A program made the translations under genes and the position numbers. Below, one piece after another: positions 29,617-39,900 of a DNA stretch of 64,000 nucleotides. The stretch spans positions 1,860,001 to 1,924,000 of the forward strand of contig CP184673.1 of NCBI GenBank assembly GCA_048814795.1. Reading direction: 5' to 3'. Under the pieces are notes generated by a model. The model did not search any database, was not told the DNA's origin, and saw only the letters and a list, made by a program, of their open reading frames with translations. Position 1 is the stretch's first letter. Each line of letters starts with the position of its first letter. The stretch comes from Thermatribacter sp048814795 (GTDB lineage Bacteria; Atribacterota; Atribacteria; Atribacterales; Thermatribacteraceae).

Positions 29617-30444
29617 CTATTTTCTTCTTTTAACAATCCACTTATCGGTTTGTTTGTTCTTTCTGGTCTTGAATCCCTTGGTCAGGAGGCCCCAGGGGCT
29701 AACCGGTTGTCTCCCTCCATGAGCCCGTCCTTCACCACCACCGTGAGGATGATCAATAGGGTTCATAGCAACACCGCGAACTGTGGGTCGTATACCCATC
29801 CAGCGTTTTCTCCCTGCTTTACCAATGGTGATGTTTTCATGATCAACATTGCCTACCTGCCCTACCGTAGCAAGGCAATCAAGATGTACCAATCTAATCT
29901 CTCCTGAAGCCAAACGTATCTGGGCATAATCTCCCTCTTTAGCCATTAATTGAGCATAGGCTCCGGCTGCCCTGGCTAATTGCCCTCCTTTACCTCTGCG
30001 CAGTTCGATGTTGTGAACAATAGTACCCACGGGAATATTCCTGAGCGGTAAGGCATTTCCAGGTCTGATATCAACGTTTTCACCACTCATCAACACATCT
30101 CCAACTTTAACACCCAGGGGGGCCAAAATATAACGCTTCTCACCATCGGCGTATTTGAGAAGAGCAATTCGCGCCGAACGATTGGGGTCGTACTCTATGC
30201 TTTCCACTGTAGCTGGAATATTAAATTTATCCCTTTTAAAATCGATTAAACGATACTTCCTTTTATGACCACCACCACGGTGTCTCACTGAAATTCTTCC
30301 CTGATTATCACGTCCAGCTTTTTGCTTCAGAGGAACCAATAAAGATTTCTGAGGCTCGACTCCAGGCGTAAGTTCTTCAAAAGTATATCCGGTCATTTGC
30401 CTTCTACCGGGCGTTACTGGCTTATATTCTTTGATGCTCGCCAT
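29617..30444 (-). CDS. rplB: 50S ribosomal protein L2
   Basis: Large-subunit core protein needed for peptidyl transferase assembly. The 275 residues contain the GRNNQGRISVRHRGGGHKR-like segment (GRDNQGRISVRHRGGGHKRK) and the C-terminal NPIDHPHGGGEGRAHGGRQP with its conserved histidine. ATG 30444 or the GTG one codon upstream could serve; GGAG is about nine bases before the ATG. Confidence 0.98.
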   Translation of the reverse strand: MASIKEYKPVTPGRRQMTGYTFEELTPGVEPQKSLLVPLKQKAGRDNQGRISVRHRGGGHKRKYRLIDFKRDKFNIPATVESIEYDPNRSARIALLKYADGEKRYILAPLGVKVGDVLMSGENVDIRPGNALPLRNIPVGTIVHNIELRRGKGGQLARAAGAYAQLMAKEGDYAQIRLASGEIRLVHLDCLATVGQVGNVDHENITIGKAGRKRWMGIRPTVRGVAMNPIDHPHGGGEGRAHGGRQPVSPWGLLTKGFKTRKNKQTDKWIVKRRK

Positions 30445-30468
30445 CACTACTCGCTCCTTTTACCTCGT

Positions 30469-30756
30469 TTAACTTATATCAAAAGCCTTAATTCTTTCGC
30501 CAGGCTTCACATAAACAATAGCCTTTTTCCAGTCAGAAGTCCTACCTTCAAATCTACCCAGTCTTTTCTTCTTACCTGAGACGTTTACCGTGTTCACCTT
30601 CAAAACGGTTACCCCAAACATTTCCTGGACAGCTTTTTTAATCTCGTTTTTAGTAGCTTTGGGGTTAACTTTAAAAACATATTTATTTTCTTCCTGAAGC
30701 TTTACTGCTTTTTCAGTAATTATTGGGTGTATGATAATCTCGCGATCCGTACTCAC
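30469..30756 (-). CDS. rplW: 50S ribosomal protein L23
   Basis: Tunnel-exit protein that binds trigger factor and SRP. The 95 residues contain IIIHPIITEKAVKLQEENKY, VKLQ and VNTVNVSGKKKRLGRFEG. The GTG start overlaps the rplD stop (GTGA). The length is normal. Confidence 0.97.
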   Translation of the reverse strand: MSTDREIIIHPIITEKAVKLQEENKYVFKVNPKATKNEIKKAVQEMFGVTVLKVNTVNVSGKKKRLGRFEGRTSDWKKAIVYVKPGERIKAFDIS

Positions 30757-31373
30757 TTACATAGCACCTCCCACAGAGAGAGGAAAGCTGGCTTCTCAAA
30801 AACCACATTTTCAAACCTCAAAAGATGGTAGACAGATACAGAGTTAACGGGCAAAACTTCAGCATTTTCAAGATTGGAAAAAGAACGCAAAACATTTTCA
30901 TTCTTAGAAGTAGTTACCACCAAAACATTCCCTTCCAATCCCAGATTAGTCAACAACTTAACTGCTTCTTTAGTTTTCGGTTGTTCCAGCGAAAGATCTT
31001 CCACTAATCGCAAGCTTCCCTCTTTGATTTTCATAACCAGCGATTGCAACATTGCCCGACGTTTTTCTTTCTTGTTAAGAGAAAAGTAATAAGAGCGGGG
31101 GCGAGGTCCAAACACTACTCCTCCCCCACGCCATATAGGCGAACGTATACTTCCATGTCTTGCTCTCCCTGTTCCCTTTTGACGCCAGGGCTTTCTTCCT
31201 CCACCCCTGACTTCTCCCCGGGTCTTGGTTTTCGCTGTCCCTCTTCTCTGGTTGTCAAGGTAAGATTTGACAGCAAGAAACAAAAGATGGGTATTCATTT
31301 CGCCATCAATCACTTCTTCAAGAACCAGTTGGTCTACCGTTTTGCCTTCCCTATCAAATACTGCAATTTCCAT
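30753..31373 (-). CDS. rplD: 50S ribosomal protein L4
   Basis: Lines the exit tunnel; in E. coli it also autoregulates the S10 operon. The 206 residues include the long basic loop RGGGRKPWRQKGTGRARHGS and the segment GGVVFGPRPRSY. The length is normal. GGAGGAG precedes the ATG. Confidence 0.98.
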   Translation of the reverse strand: MEIAVFDREGKTVDQLVLEEVIDGEMNTHLLFLAVKSYLDNQRRGTAKTKTRGEVRGGGRKPWRQKGTGRARHGSIRSPIWRGGGVVFGPRPRSYYFSLNKKEKRRAMLQSLVMKIKEGSLRLVEDLSLEQPKTKEAVKLLTNLGLEGNVLVVTTSKNENVLRSFSNLENAEVLPVNSVSVYHLLRFENVVFEKPAFLSLWEVLCK

Positions 31374-31391
31374 ATTGTTTCTCCTCCCATA

Positions 31392-32024
31392 CTAAGAAGC
31401 GCACTTTTTAATAAGAACAGTGCCCCCCGTAGGACCAGGAACTGCTCCCTTAACCAAGAGCAAGTTTCTCTCTTCGTTTACGGCAACCACTTCTAAGTTG
31501 CGAACGGTAACTTTTTCTCCACCCATACGGCCAGGCAAACCCTTTCCTTTGAACACCCGTTCCGGGTCTGTGGCACCAATGGAACCAGGACGACGATAAA
31601 ACATTGATCCATGGGAAGCGGGTCCACCTCCGTAGCCAAAGCGCTTGACTACTCCAGCAAAGCCCTTACCCTTGGACTGCCCAGTAACACTTACCCGGTC
31701 ACCAACTTTAAAACCACTCACCTTGAGTTCCTGTCCAACCTGATAACTTTCCGTGTCTTTAAACCTAAACTCTCTGAAGATCCGCAAGGGAGGGAGATTG
31801 GTTTTTTTCAGCACCCCAAGCACTGGCTTATTAAGCTTTTTCTCTTTAGTCTCCCCATATCCAAGCTTCAAAGCTTCGTAACCATCTACCTCCCTGGTCT
31901 TTTTCTGAACCACAAAACAGGGACCACACTTTATTACCGTAACTGGAACAACTCGACCAGTCTGGTCAAACACTCTTGTCATACCTATTTTTTCACCAAT
32001 CATCCCATATTCAACCACTTTCAT
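31392..32024 (-). CDS. rplC: 50S ribosomal protein L3
   Basis: Early-assembly large-subunit protein whose loop reaches the peptidyl transferase centre. The 210 residues contain GMIGEKIGMTRVFD near the N-terminus, KGKGFAGVVKRFGYGGGPASHGS, and PGRMGGEKVTVRNL. The ATG at 32024 has AGGAG ten bases upstream; the ATG seven codons on would give the more common MIGEKIGMT start, so the N-terminus is slightly uncertain. Confidence 0.97.
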   Translation of the reverse strand: MKVVEYGMIGEKIGMTRVFDQTGRVVPVTVIKCGPCFVVQKKTREVDGYEALKLGYGETKEKKLNKPVLGVLKKTNLPPLRIFREFRFKDTESYQVGQELKVSGFKVGDRVSVTGQSKGKGFAGVVKRFGYGGGPASHGSMFYRRPGSIGATDPERVFKGKGLPGRMGGEKVTVRNLEVVAVNEERNLLLVKGAVPGPTGGTVLIKKCAS

Positions 32025-32051
32025 CTCTTTCTCTCTCCTTCCACCCCAGTG

Positions 32052-32357
32052 CTACAACTTTATTTCTATATCCACACCAGCAGGTAAGTCCAGATGCATC
32101 AACGCGTCAACGGTCTTAGGATTAGGGTCAATAATATCTATCATCCTCTTATGGGTTCTTATTTCAAATTGCTCCCGAGACTTCTTGTCAACATGAGGGG
32201 AACGTAAAACAGTATACCTGACAATTTCCGTAGGCAGAGGTATAGGCCCCGTTACCTGAGCGCCCGTCCTTTCTGCTGTACGAACAATTTTCAAGGCAGA
32301 TTGATCCAGTATTTTATGATCATAAGCTTTCAACTTTATCCTAATTCTCTGGGCCAC
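32052..32357 (-). CDS. rpsJ: 30S ribosomal protein S10
   Basis: Small-subunit head protein that doubles as NusE, the partner of NusB on boxA RNA during rRNA antitermination; two boxA-like elements occur in the rRNA operon of this window. The 101 residues have IRIKLKAYDHKILDQSALKI and VLRSPHVDKKSREQFEIRTHKR. The start is GTG 32357, eight bases after GGGGAGG. Confidence 0.98.
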   Translation of the reverse strand: MAQRIRIKLKAYDHKILDQSALKIVRTAERTGAQVTGPIPLPTEIVRYTVLRSPHVDKKSREQFEIRTHKRMIDIIDPNPKTVDALMHLDLPAGVDIEIKL

Positions 32358-32405
32358 TTTTCATGCCTCCCCAAAATTTAAATATGAATACGGCAACCTC
32401 CACAG

Positions 32406-33608
<1,203 letters not shown>

Positions 33609-33640
33609 AGGGATCCTCCTCGTTTCAAGTCTTTTCTAAT

Positions 33641-35743
33641 TTATTTGGCCTTGCTAATTATTTCTTTAGCAATGTTGGGAGGTACTTCTTGATAATGAGA
33701 AAACTGCATAGTGTAGTTCGCCCTGCCCTGGGTGATAGAACGAAGCGCTGTTGCATAACCAAAAAGTTCAGCCAAGGGTACCTTAGCGTTAACAACTTGT
33801 AATTCTCCTTTGGGCTCCACACCATCTACTCTCCCTCTCCTGGCACTCAAATCACCAATTACATCACCCAGGTATTCCTTAGGTGTAACCACCTGGACTC
33901 TCATTATTGGCTCCAGCAAAACCGGTTCCGCCTTTCTAATGGCCTCCTTAACACCAATTGCACCGGCTATCTTGAAAGCAATGTCTGAAGAGTCAACAGG
34001 GTGATAAGACCCATCAACTAATCTTACCTTTATATTAATAACCGGAAACCCCGCAATAACACCATTATCAAGAGCTTCTCGAACACCAGACTCAACGGCT
34101 GGTATATATTCTCTGGGGATTGCTCCCCCAACGATACGGTCCTCAAAAACAAAGTTCTCCTCACAGGGTTCAACTTCAAGCACCACATGGCCGTACTGAC
34201 CACGACCACCGGTTTGACGAACAAACCTTCCTTCAGCACGTGCAGAAGAACGTATGGTCTCTTTATAGGCAACCTGAGGTTGGCCTATGTTAGCCTGAAC
34301 TTTAAACTCTCTAAGCAACCTATCAACTATTATCTCCAGATGTAACTCTCCCATCCCAGAGATTATAGTTTGCGCTGTTTCCTCGTCCGTTCTAACTTTA
34401 AAAGTTGGATCTTCCTCTGCCAGCTTCGAAAGAGCAACACCTAACTTGTCCTGATCCTGACGGGTCTTAGGCTCAATAGCCACCGAAATGACTGGTTCAG
34501 GAAAGGAAAGAGACTCAAGAATAATGGGATGTTCTTCATCGCATAAGGTGTCACCAGTGGTGACATTTCTCATCCCCACCACACCGCATAAGTCTCCCGC
34601 TTTAGCCTCTGCAACATCTTGCCGGTGATTAGCATGAATAACCAGCAAACGGCTAATTCTCTCCTTCACACCCTTAGAAGCATTAAAAACATAACTACCG
34701 CTTTTTACAGTACCTGAGTAGATCCGGACGAAGGAAATCTTGCCGGCATGAGGATCCATGACAATCTTAAAAACCAAGGCCGCAAAAGGATCTTCAGGAA
34801 GGGGATGACGCTCTACCTTTTCTCCGGTAACAGGATTTTTACCAACAACCGGAGGCAAATCAAGAGGTGAAGGCAAATACCAAGTTATTGCATCCAGTAA
34901 CGGTTGAATACATTTATTCTTGAGAGCAGAACCTCCCAGGACTGGAACAAATTCACCCGAAATCACTTTAGCCCTGATCACCCGGCGAATATCCTCAGCA
35001 GTAATCGTTCCCTCAAGATACTTCTCCATGAAAGACTCATCAAGCTCAGAAAGAGCTTCCAGCAACGATTCTCTCCATGTCTCTGCTTCTGCCATATACT
35101 CTAAAGGAATATCAGAAATTCTATATTCTATACCTTCTTCATCCACATCGTACAGATAAGCTTGCATTTCAACCAGGTCCACAACCCCTACAAAATCAGC
35201 CTCTTTACCTACAGGAATCTGAATCGGATGAGCATTGGCACTGAGTTTCTTGCGCATAGCCTCTACAACAGCATAAAAATCAGCACCGACTCGATCCAGC
35301 TTATTCACAAAGGCAATGCGAGGAACCTTATAACGGTCTGCTTGATGCCAAACTGTTTCTGATTGAGGCTCCACACCCCCAACTCCACAAAAAACAGCTA
35401 TAGCCCCATCAAGAACTCTTAAGCTCCTCTCTACTTCCACCGTAAAGTCCACATGCCCAGGCGTATCGATAATATTAATTCTACAATCTTTCCAAAAGCA
35501 GGTGGTCACCGCAGAACTTATAGTAATACCCCGCTCCTGCTCCTGGGGCAAGAAATCCATGGTAGCTGTTCCCTCATGAACTTCTCCAATACGATGTATT
35601 TTACCAGTATAATAAAGTATACGCTCAGTAACCGTGGTTTTTCCAGCGTCGATATGAGCCATAATTCCAATATTTCTTATCTTGGCAATGTCGAAATCCT
35701 CAAATCTTTCAACTTTACCAGCTGCCTTACTCAAATTTCTCAT
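33641..35743 (-). CDS. fusA: Elongation factor G
   Basis: GTPase that moves tRNAs and mRNA through the ribosome. From ATG 35743 it has 700 residues: G1 AHIDAGKT, switch II DTPGHVDFT, G4 NKLDRVGADF, domain IV with GRGQYGHVVLEVEP, and the C-terminal domain V. ATG 35743 is chosen because GGAG precedes it and the family begins near this point; an upstream ATG at 35773 overlaps the rpsG stop. Confidence 0.97.
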   Translation of the reverse strand: MRNLSKAAGKVERFEDFDIAKIRNIGIMAHIDAGKTTVTERILYYTGKIHRIGEVHEGTATMDFLPQEQERGITISSAVTTCFWKDCRINIIDTPGHVDFTVEVERSLRVLDGAIAVFCGVGGVEPQSETVWHQADRYKVPRIAFVNKLDRVGADFYAVVEAMRKKLSANAHPIQIPVGKEADFVGVVDLVEMQAYLYDVDEEGIEYRISDIPLEYMAEAETWRESLLEALSELDESFMEKYLEGTITAEDIRRVIRAKVISGEFVPVLGGSALKNKCIQPLLDAITWYLPSPLDLPPVVGKNPVTGEKVERHPLPEDPFAALVFKIVMDPHAGKISFVRIYSGTVKSGSYVFNASKGVKERISRLLVIHANHRQDVAEAKAGDLCGVVGMRNVTTGDTLCDEEHPIILESLSFPEPVISVAIEPKTRQDQDKLGVALSKLAEEDPTFKVRTDEETAQTIISGMGELHLEIIVDRLLREFKVQANIGQPQVAYKETIRSSARAEGRFVRQTGGRGQYGHVVLEVEPCEENFVFEDRIVGGAIPREYIPAVESGVREALDNGVIAGFPVINIKVRLVDGSYHPVDSSDIAFKIAGAIGVKEAIRKAEPVLLEPIMRVQVVTPKEYLGDVIGDLSARRGRVDGVEPKGELQVVNAKVPLAELFGYATALRSITQGRANYTMQFSHYQEVPPNIAKEIISKAK

Positions 35744-35763
35744 CCTCACTCCAACACAATTTT

Positions 35764-36237
35764 TTAAAACCATCTGTAATGAGCGAAAGCCTTATTAGCC
35801 TCAGCCATACGATGGGTATCTTCTCGTTTCTTACAAGCACCACCAGTACCATTAGCTGCGTCGATGATTTCATTAGCTAACTTCTCAACCATACTCCTGC
35901 CTGCTCGCTCCCTACTCGCATTTACCAGCCAGCGAATACCAAGACTCTTGCTCCTTTCAGGACGTACTTCGATAGGTACTTGATAGTTAGCACCACCAAC
36001 TCTACGAGGACGAACCTCTACAAGAGGCATAACATTTTCCAGTGCTTGAGAATAGACCTCCAAAGGGTCACGTTTGGTTTTCTCTCGGATAATTTCAAAA
36101 GCCCCATAGACTATCTTTTCGGCTATGCTCTTCTTCCCATCCTTCATCACCTTATTAATAAGACGCGTCACGTCCACGCTGTTATAGACTGGATCAGGCA
36201 GTACTTCTCTCTTTGGAACAGGTCCTTTTCGTGGCAA
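35764..36237 (-). CDS. rpsG: 30S ribosomal protein S7
   Basis: Head-nucleating small-subunit protein; in E. coli it represses the str operon. The 157 residues contain PRKGPVPKREVLPDP, LINKVMKDGKKSIAEKIVYGA, and VEVRPRRVGGANYQVPIEVR. I choose TTG 36237 because GGAG is nine bases upstream and the family N-terminus is MPR; the GTG two codons earlier is too close to the ribosome site. Confidence 0.97.
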   Translation of the reverse strand: MPRKGPVPKREVLPDPVYNSVDVTRLINKVMKDGKKSIAEKIVYGAFEIIREKTKRDPLEVYSQALENVMPLVEVRPRRVGGANYQVPIEVRPERSKSLGIRWLVNASRERAGRSMVEKLANEIIDAANGTGGACKKREDTHRMAEANKAFAHYRWF

Positions 36238-36254
36238 ACCCACTCACTCCTTTT

Positions 36255-36629
36255 TCAGGATTTAGGTCTCTTGGCACCGTACTTGGAACGTGCCTGTCTT
36301 CTATTCTCAACCCCCGCAGCGTCAAGAGCACCTCTGATAATGTGATAGCGCACTCCAGGAAGATCTTTAACTCTTCCACCGCGAATAAGCACAATAGAAT
36401 GTTCCTGCAAATTGTGGCCTATGCCAGGTATATAAGCAGTTACCTCAATACCATTTGTCAAGCGAACTCTGGCAACTTTACGCAACGCTGAGTTAGGTTT
36501 TTTAGGAGTAATGGTCCAAACTCGAGTGCACACTCCTCTTTTCTGAGGAGAACCTTTAAGGGCGGGAGCACTACTCTTCTTTTTTGGTTTTTTCCTTCCT
36601 TCTCTTACTAACTGATTTATAGTAGGCAT
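36255..36629 (-). CDS. rpsL: 30S ribosomal protein S12
   Basis: Decoding-centre protein, target site of streptomycin-resistance mutations. The 124 residues include MPTINQLVREGRKK, RVWTITPKKPNSALRKVARV with the conserved lysine at the decoding site, and GRVKDLPGVRYHIIRGALD. ATG 36629 (MPTINQ) is six bases after GGGAGG and preferred over the ATG two codons before it. Confidence 0.98.
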   Translation of the reverse strand: MPTINQLVREGRKKPKKKSSAPALKGSPQKRGVCTRVWTITPKKPNSALRKVARVRLTNGIEVTAYIPGIGHNLQEHSIVLIRGGRVKDLPGVRYHIIRGALDAAGVENRRQARSKYGAKRPKS

Positions 36630-36679
36630 TTCCATCCTCCCTCATTCTAAATGTTTCTGGTTACATATTTTATCTATAT

Positions 36680-36934
36680 TTATCTCTCTTTTTTTAAGAT
36701 AGCAGCGCAAGAAGCACCAACTTCAATACCACATGCTTTACCCAACTCTGCCGAACTATCAACATATTCCAAGGGTACATTCTTCTCTTTTGCCAAAGAT
36801 ATCACTTCTTCTAATATTTCATCATCCACATCACTTGCCACAAAAACCTTAGACACTCTATCTCTTTGAAGAGCCTTCAAAGTTTGTCTCATTCCAACCA
36901 CTCTGCTGGACTCCCCAAGTTCTTTTAGAGCCAT
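36680..36934 (-). CDS. L7Ae-family ribosomal or kink-turn-binding protein
   Basis: Member of the L7Ae/L30e family, similar to the B. subtilis YbxF/RplGB proteins that bind kink-turn RNA. The 84 residues have RVVGMRQTLKALQRDRVSKV, a central VASDVDDEILEEVISLAKEKNV, and a C-terminal ELGKACGIEVGASCAAIL segment matching the family's RNA-contact loop. It lies between rpoC and rpsL, exactly where Firmicutes carry it. GGAGGAGAGG precedes the ATG. Confidence 0.92.
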   Translation of the reverse strand: MALKELGESSRVVGMRQTLKALQRDRVSKVFVASDVDDEILEEVISLAKEKNVPLEYVDSSAELGKACGIEVGASCAAILKKER

Positions 36935-36992
36935 TTACCTCTCCTCCAGAGCAACGGAGCAATTTTAACAACATTTATTCAGCCTGTCAATA

Positions 36993-39900
36993 TTATTCAA
37001 AGGCATCCCCTTCGTCAACATCAAAATTTCCCTCTTCCATGGAGTCATCCTCGTCCATCTCTTCGACAACCCCTTCTTCTGCACCCATTAGCTCTTTCCA
37101 GTCAATGAACTCTTGCATTTCCGATGAAGTAGATTGTTCCCTGGAGACATCCTCGGTGGAAAGCCTCAACTTACGGTACTTCTCAAAACCAGTCCCTGCT
37201 GGAATGATTTTGCCAATAATGACATTCTCCTTTAAACCCACCAGCTCATCCACCTTGCCTTTTATGGCGGCATCGGCAAGAACATGGGTGGTTTGCTGAA
37301 AAGAAGCTGCTGACAGAAAACTTTCCACAGCCAACGAAGCCTTGGTTATGCCCAGAACCACAGGGCCTCCAGTAGCAACCTGTTTCAAAGAAGGAAGATA
37401 TATAAATTCCTGAATAAGCACCCGAACTTCCTTTTCACCTTCTACTTCTCGAAGAAAGATTACTTCCACGTTATCTTCGGCAATGCGAAGTGCCGTTTCT
37501 CTATCTATAACCTGACCTGCTTTAACCAAAACTTCACCGTTAGTACCCATTACTATGTCCTGAGCTGCTACTTTTCCAGCCACTTCTTTTTCAAGCAACT
37601 CACTGAGTCTTCCTTCAATAGAGAAGAATCTACCACCAACCAGAGGTATCTCCCGCACTCCTTCGGTAACTAATCTGCGCGCAATACTACGGCTTATAGT
37701 TTGTCCGGCCTGAACGATTAATTCCCCAGTTCTGGGACTCACTATATCTTGAGCCACTTCCTGACCAAGAATCTCGTCGCGCACAATTCGGACCAAATTA
37801 TCTTTAATGGGGAAGAAGCGGACGTTTTTCCACACCGATATTTTTTCAATTTCGTGATCCTGTAGCAAGTCAAGATGGTGATCCTCCAGTTTGGTATCAC
37901 CAGGAATAAGTACTTCTCCGGACTTAGGATCCCTCACATCTTCAGCAAGAATTGCACCACACAGGCGTTTCCATATTTCCTTTTCTCTTATTTTCAGAAA
38001 AACAGGACCCATTTCAGCAATTTTATCAATTATAGCTTCATTTATTTCTTCACCAGCTTTAACTATAACTTTGCCTTCTCGATCCTTGATTTCCTCGAAA
38101 CATATCTTGCCTTTCAGTTCTGCCCTGAGACTACGGTAACCCCTGATAACTTTTGCTAAAGTCCCGTCCCTGGCTTCAACCAAAAAGGGCTTACATTCTA
38201 CAGAAAGTATCTTCTCAAGCGTTTCTCCACTAAGTTCTTGATCCTTTCTCACCACAAGTTCATCAGATAAGTCAAACACGTCTTCGCACAAAGTCAAATC
38301 CTCGAAAAGCTGCTCAGTTTCTTCAAGAAGCAAGCGGTTTTCTTCCTGAATGCGTTTGTTTTCCCTTTCAAAATCTTCTATGTGCACCAGCTCTCCAGAA
38401 AGAAGCTCAGTATCACCTGCGTCCTCAACTTTTACCTTATTGAGGCGAGCTATCTGGCGCACTATAACTTCGATATGCTTGTCATTAATACTAACTCCCT
38501 GGGAAAGATAAACCGACTGGATTTCCTCTACCAGATACCTCTGTACCTCGCGAATGCCTTTTATTCTAAGTATATCTCGGGGGTTAATGGGTCCAAAAGT
38601 GAGCCGATCTCCAGCTTTTACCTTATCACCCTCGGTAACGCAAACCCTTACATCGTGAGGCACCAGGTAACTCCTAACGGTTTGGTCTTCCTCATCTTCA
38701 AGTGGCCTAACATATATCCTCTTTCTATTGCCCACGATTTCGATCTTTTCAACCACTCCATCCACATCAGAAAGCACCGCTGCTTTTTTGGGTTTGCGAA
38801 CCTCGAAAAGCTGTTCTACTCTTGGCAAACCCTGAGTAATATCTTCTCCAGCTATTCGCACACCACCGGTATGAAAAGTGCGCATGGTAAGCTGAGTTCC
38901 CGGCTCTCCAATTGATTGGGTCGCAACTATACCCACTGCTTCCCCAAGGTCTACCAGTTTACCGGTGGCCAGATTACGACCATAGCACTTAGCGCAAACC
39001 CCGTAGCGAGTCTTACAGGTAAGAACCGAACGCACCCAGGCTTCTTTGATGCCTTTATCTTTCATTTTGGTAACAGCGTCTTCATTTATTTCCTCTCCAG
39101 CTTTAACAATGACTTCCCCAGTTTCGGGATCCCGAATATCCCGCAACGCCGTTCTACCCAGGACGCGCTCTTCAAAGGATTCAACAACATTCTTGTTTTC
39201 ATCCAGTAAATCGGTGATCAAAATACCATCATCCACACCACAGTCATATTCTCTAACAATGACGTCCTGAGCTACATCAACCAAGCGACGAGTCAGATAA
39301 CCAGATTTTGCGGTTCTTAAGGCAGTATCGGCAAGTCCTTTTCTCGCACCGTGGGTGGAAATAAAGTACTCAAGAACACTCAAACCTTCCCGAAAGTTAG
39401 CCTTTATAGGATAATCAATGATTCTGCCGGAAGGATCTGCCATAAGTCCTCGCATTCCCGCAAGCTGGCTAACCTGGCGGATACTTCCTCTGGCTCCTGA
39501 AGTAGCCATCATATTAACAGGATTGAAATCATCCAGGTTGCGAAGTATGGCATCAGCTATTTTGTTTGAAGCCTCAGTCCAGACATCTATAACTTTTTGC
39601 TCTCTTTCCTCCGAAGTAATCAGCCCTTCGCTATAGTGCTCGTTAATTTCTTCTACTTTTCTCGTTGCTTCTTCGATTATCTCGGCTTTCTGGGAAGGCA
39701 CCTCAAGATCCAATACTCCAATGGTGGAACCAGAGCGAGTTGCATAATGGAAACCCGTTTCTTTAATGCGGTCTAACGTTTCTACTGTGACCTGATTACC
39801 AAATTTCCGGTAACAAAGGCTAATTATTTCCAGCAGCTTCTTTTTGGTTATTGGCTCATTATAATAAGGCATTCCTTTGGGCAACAACTGGTTAAAAATA

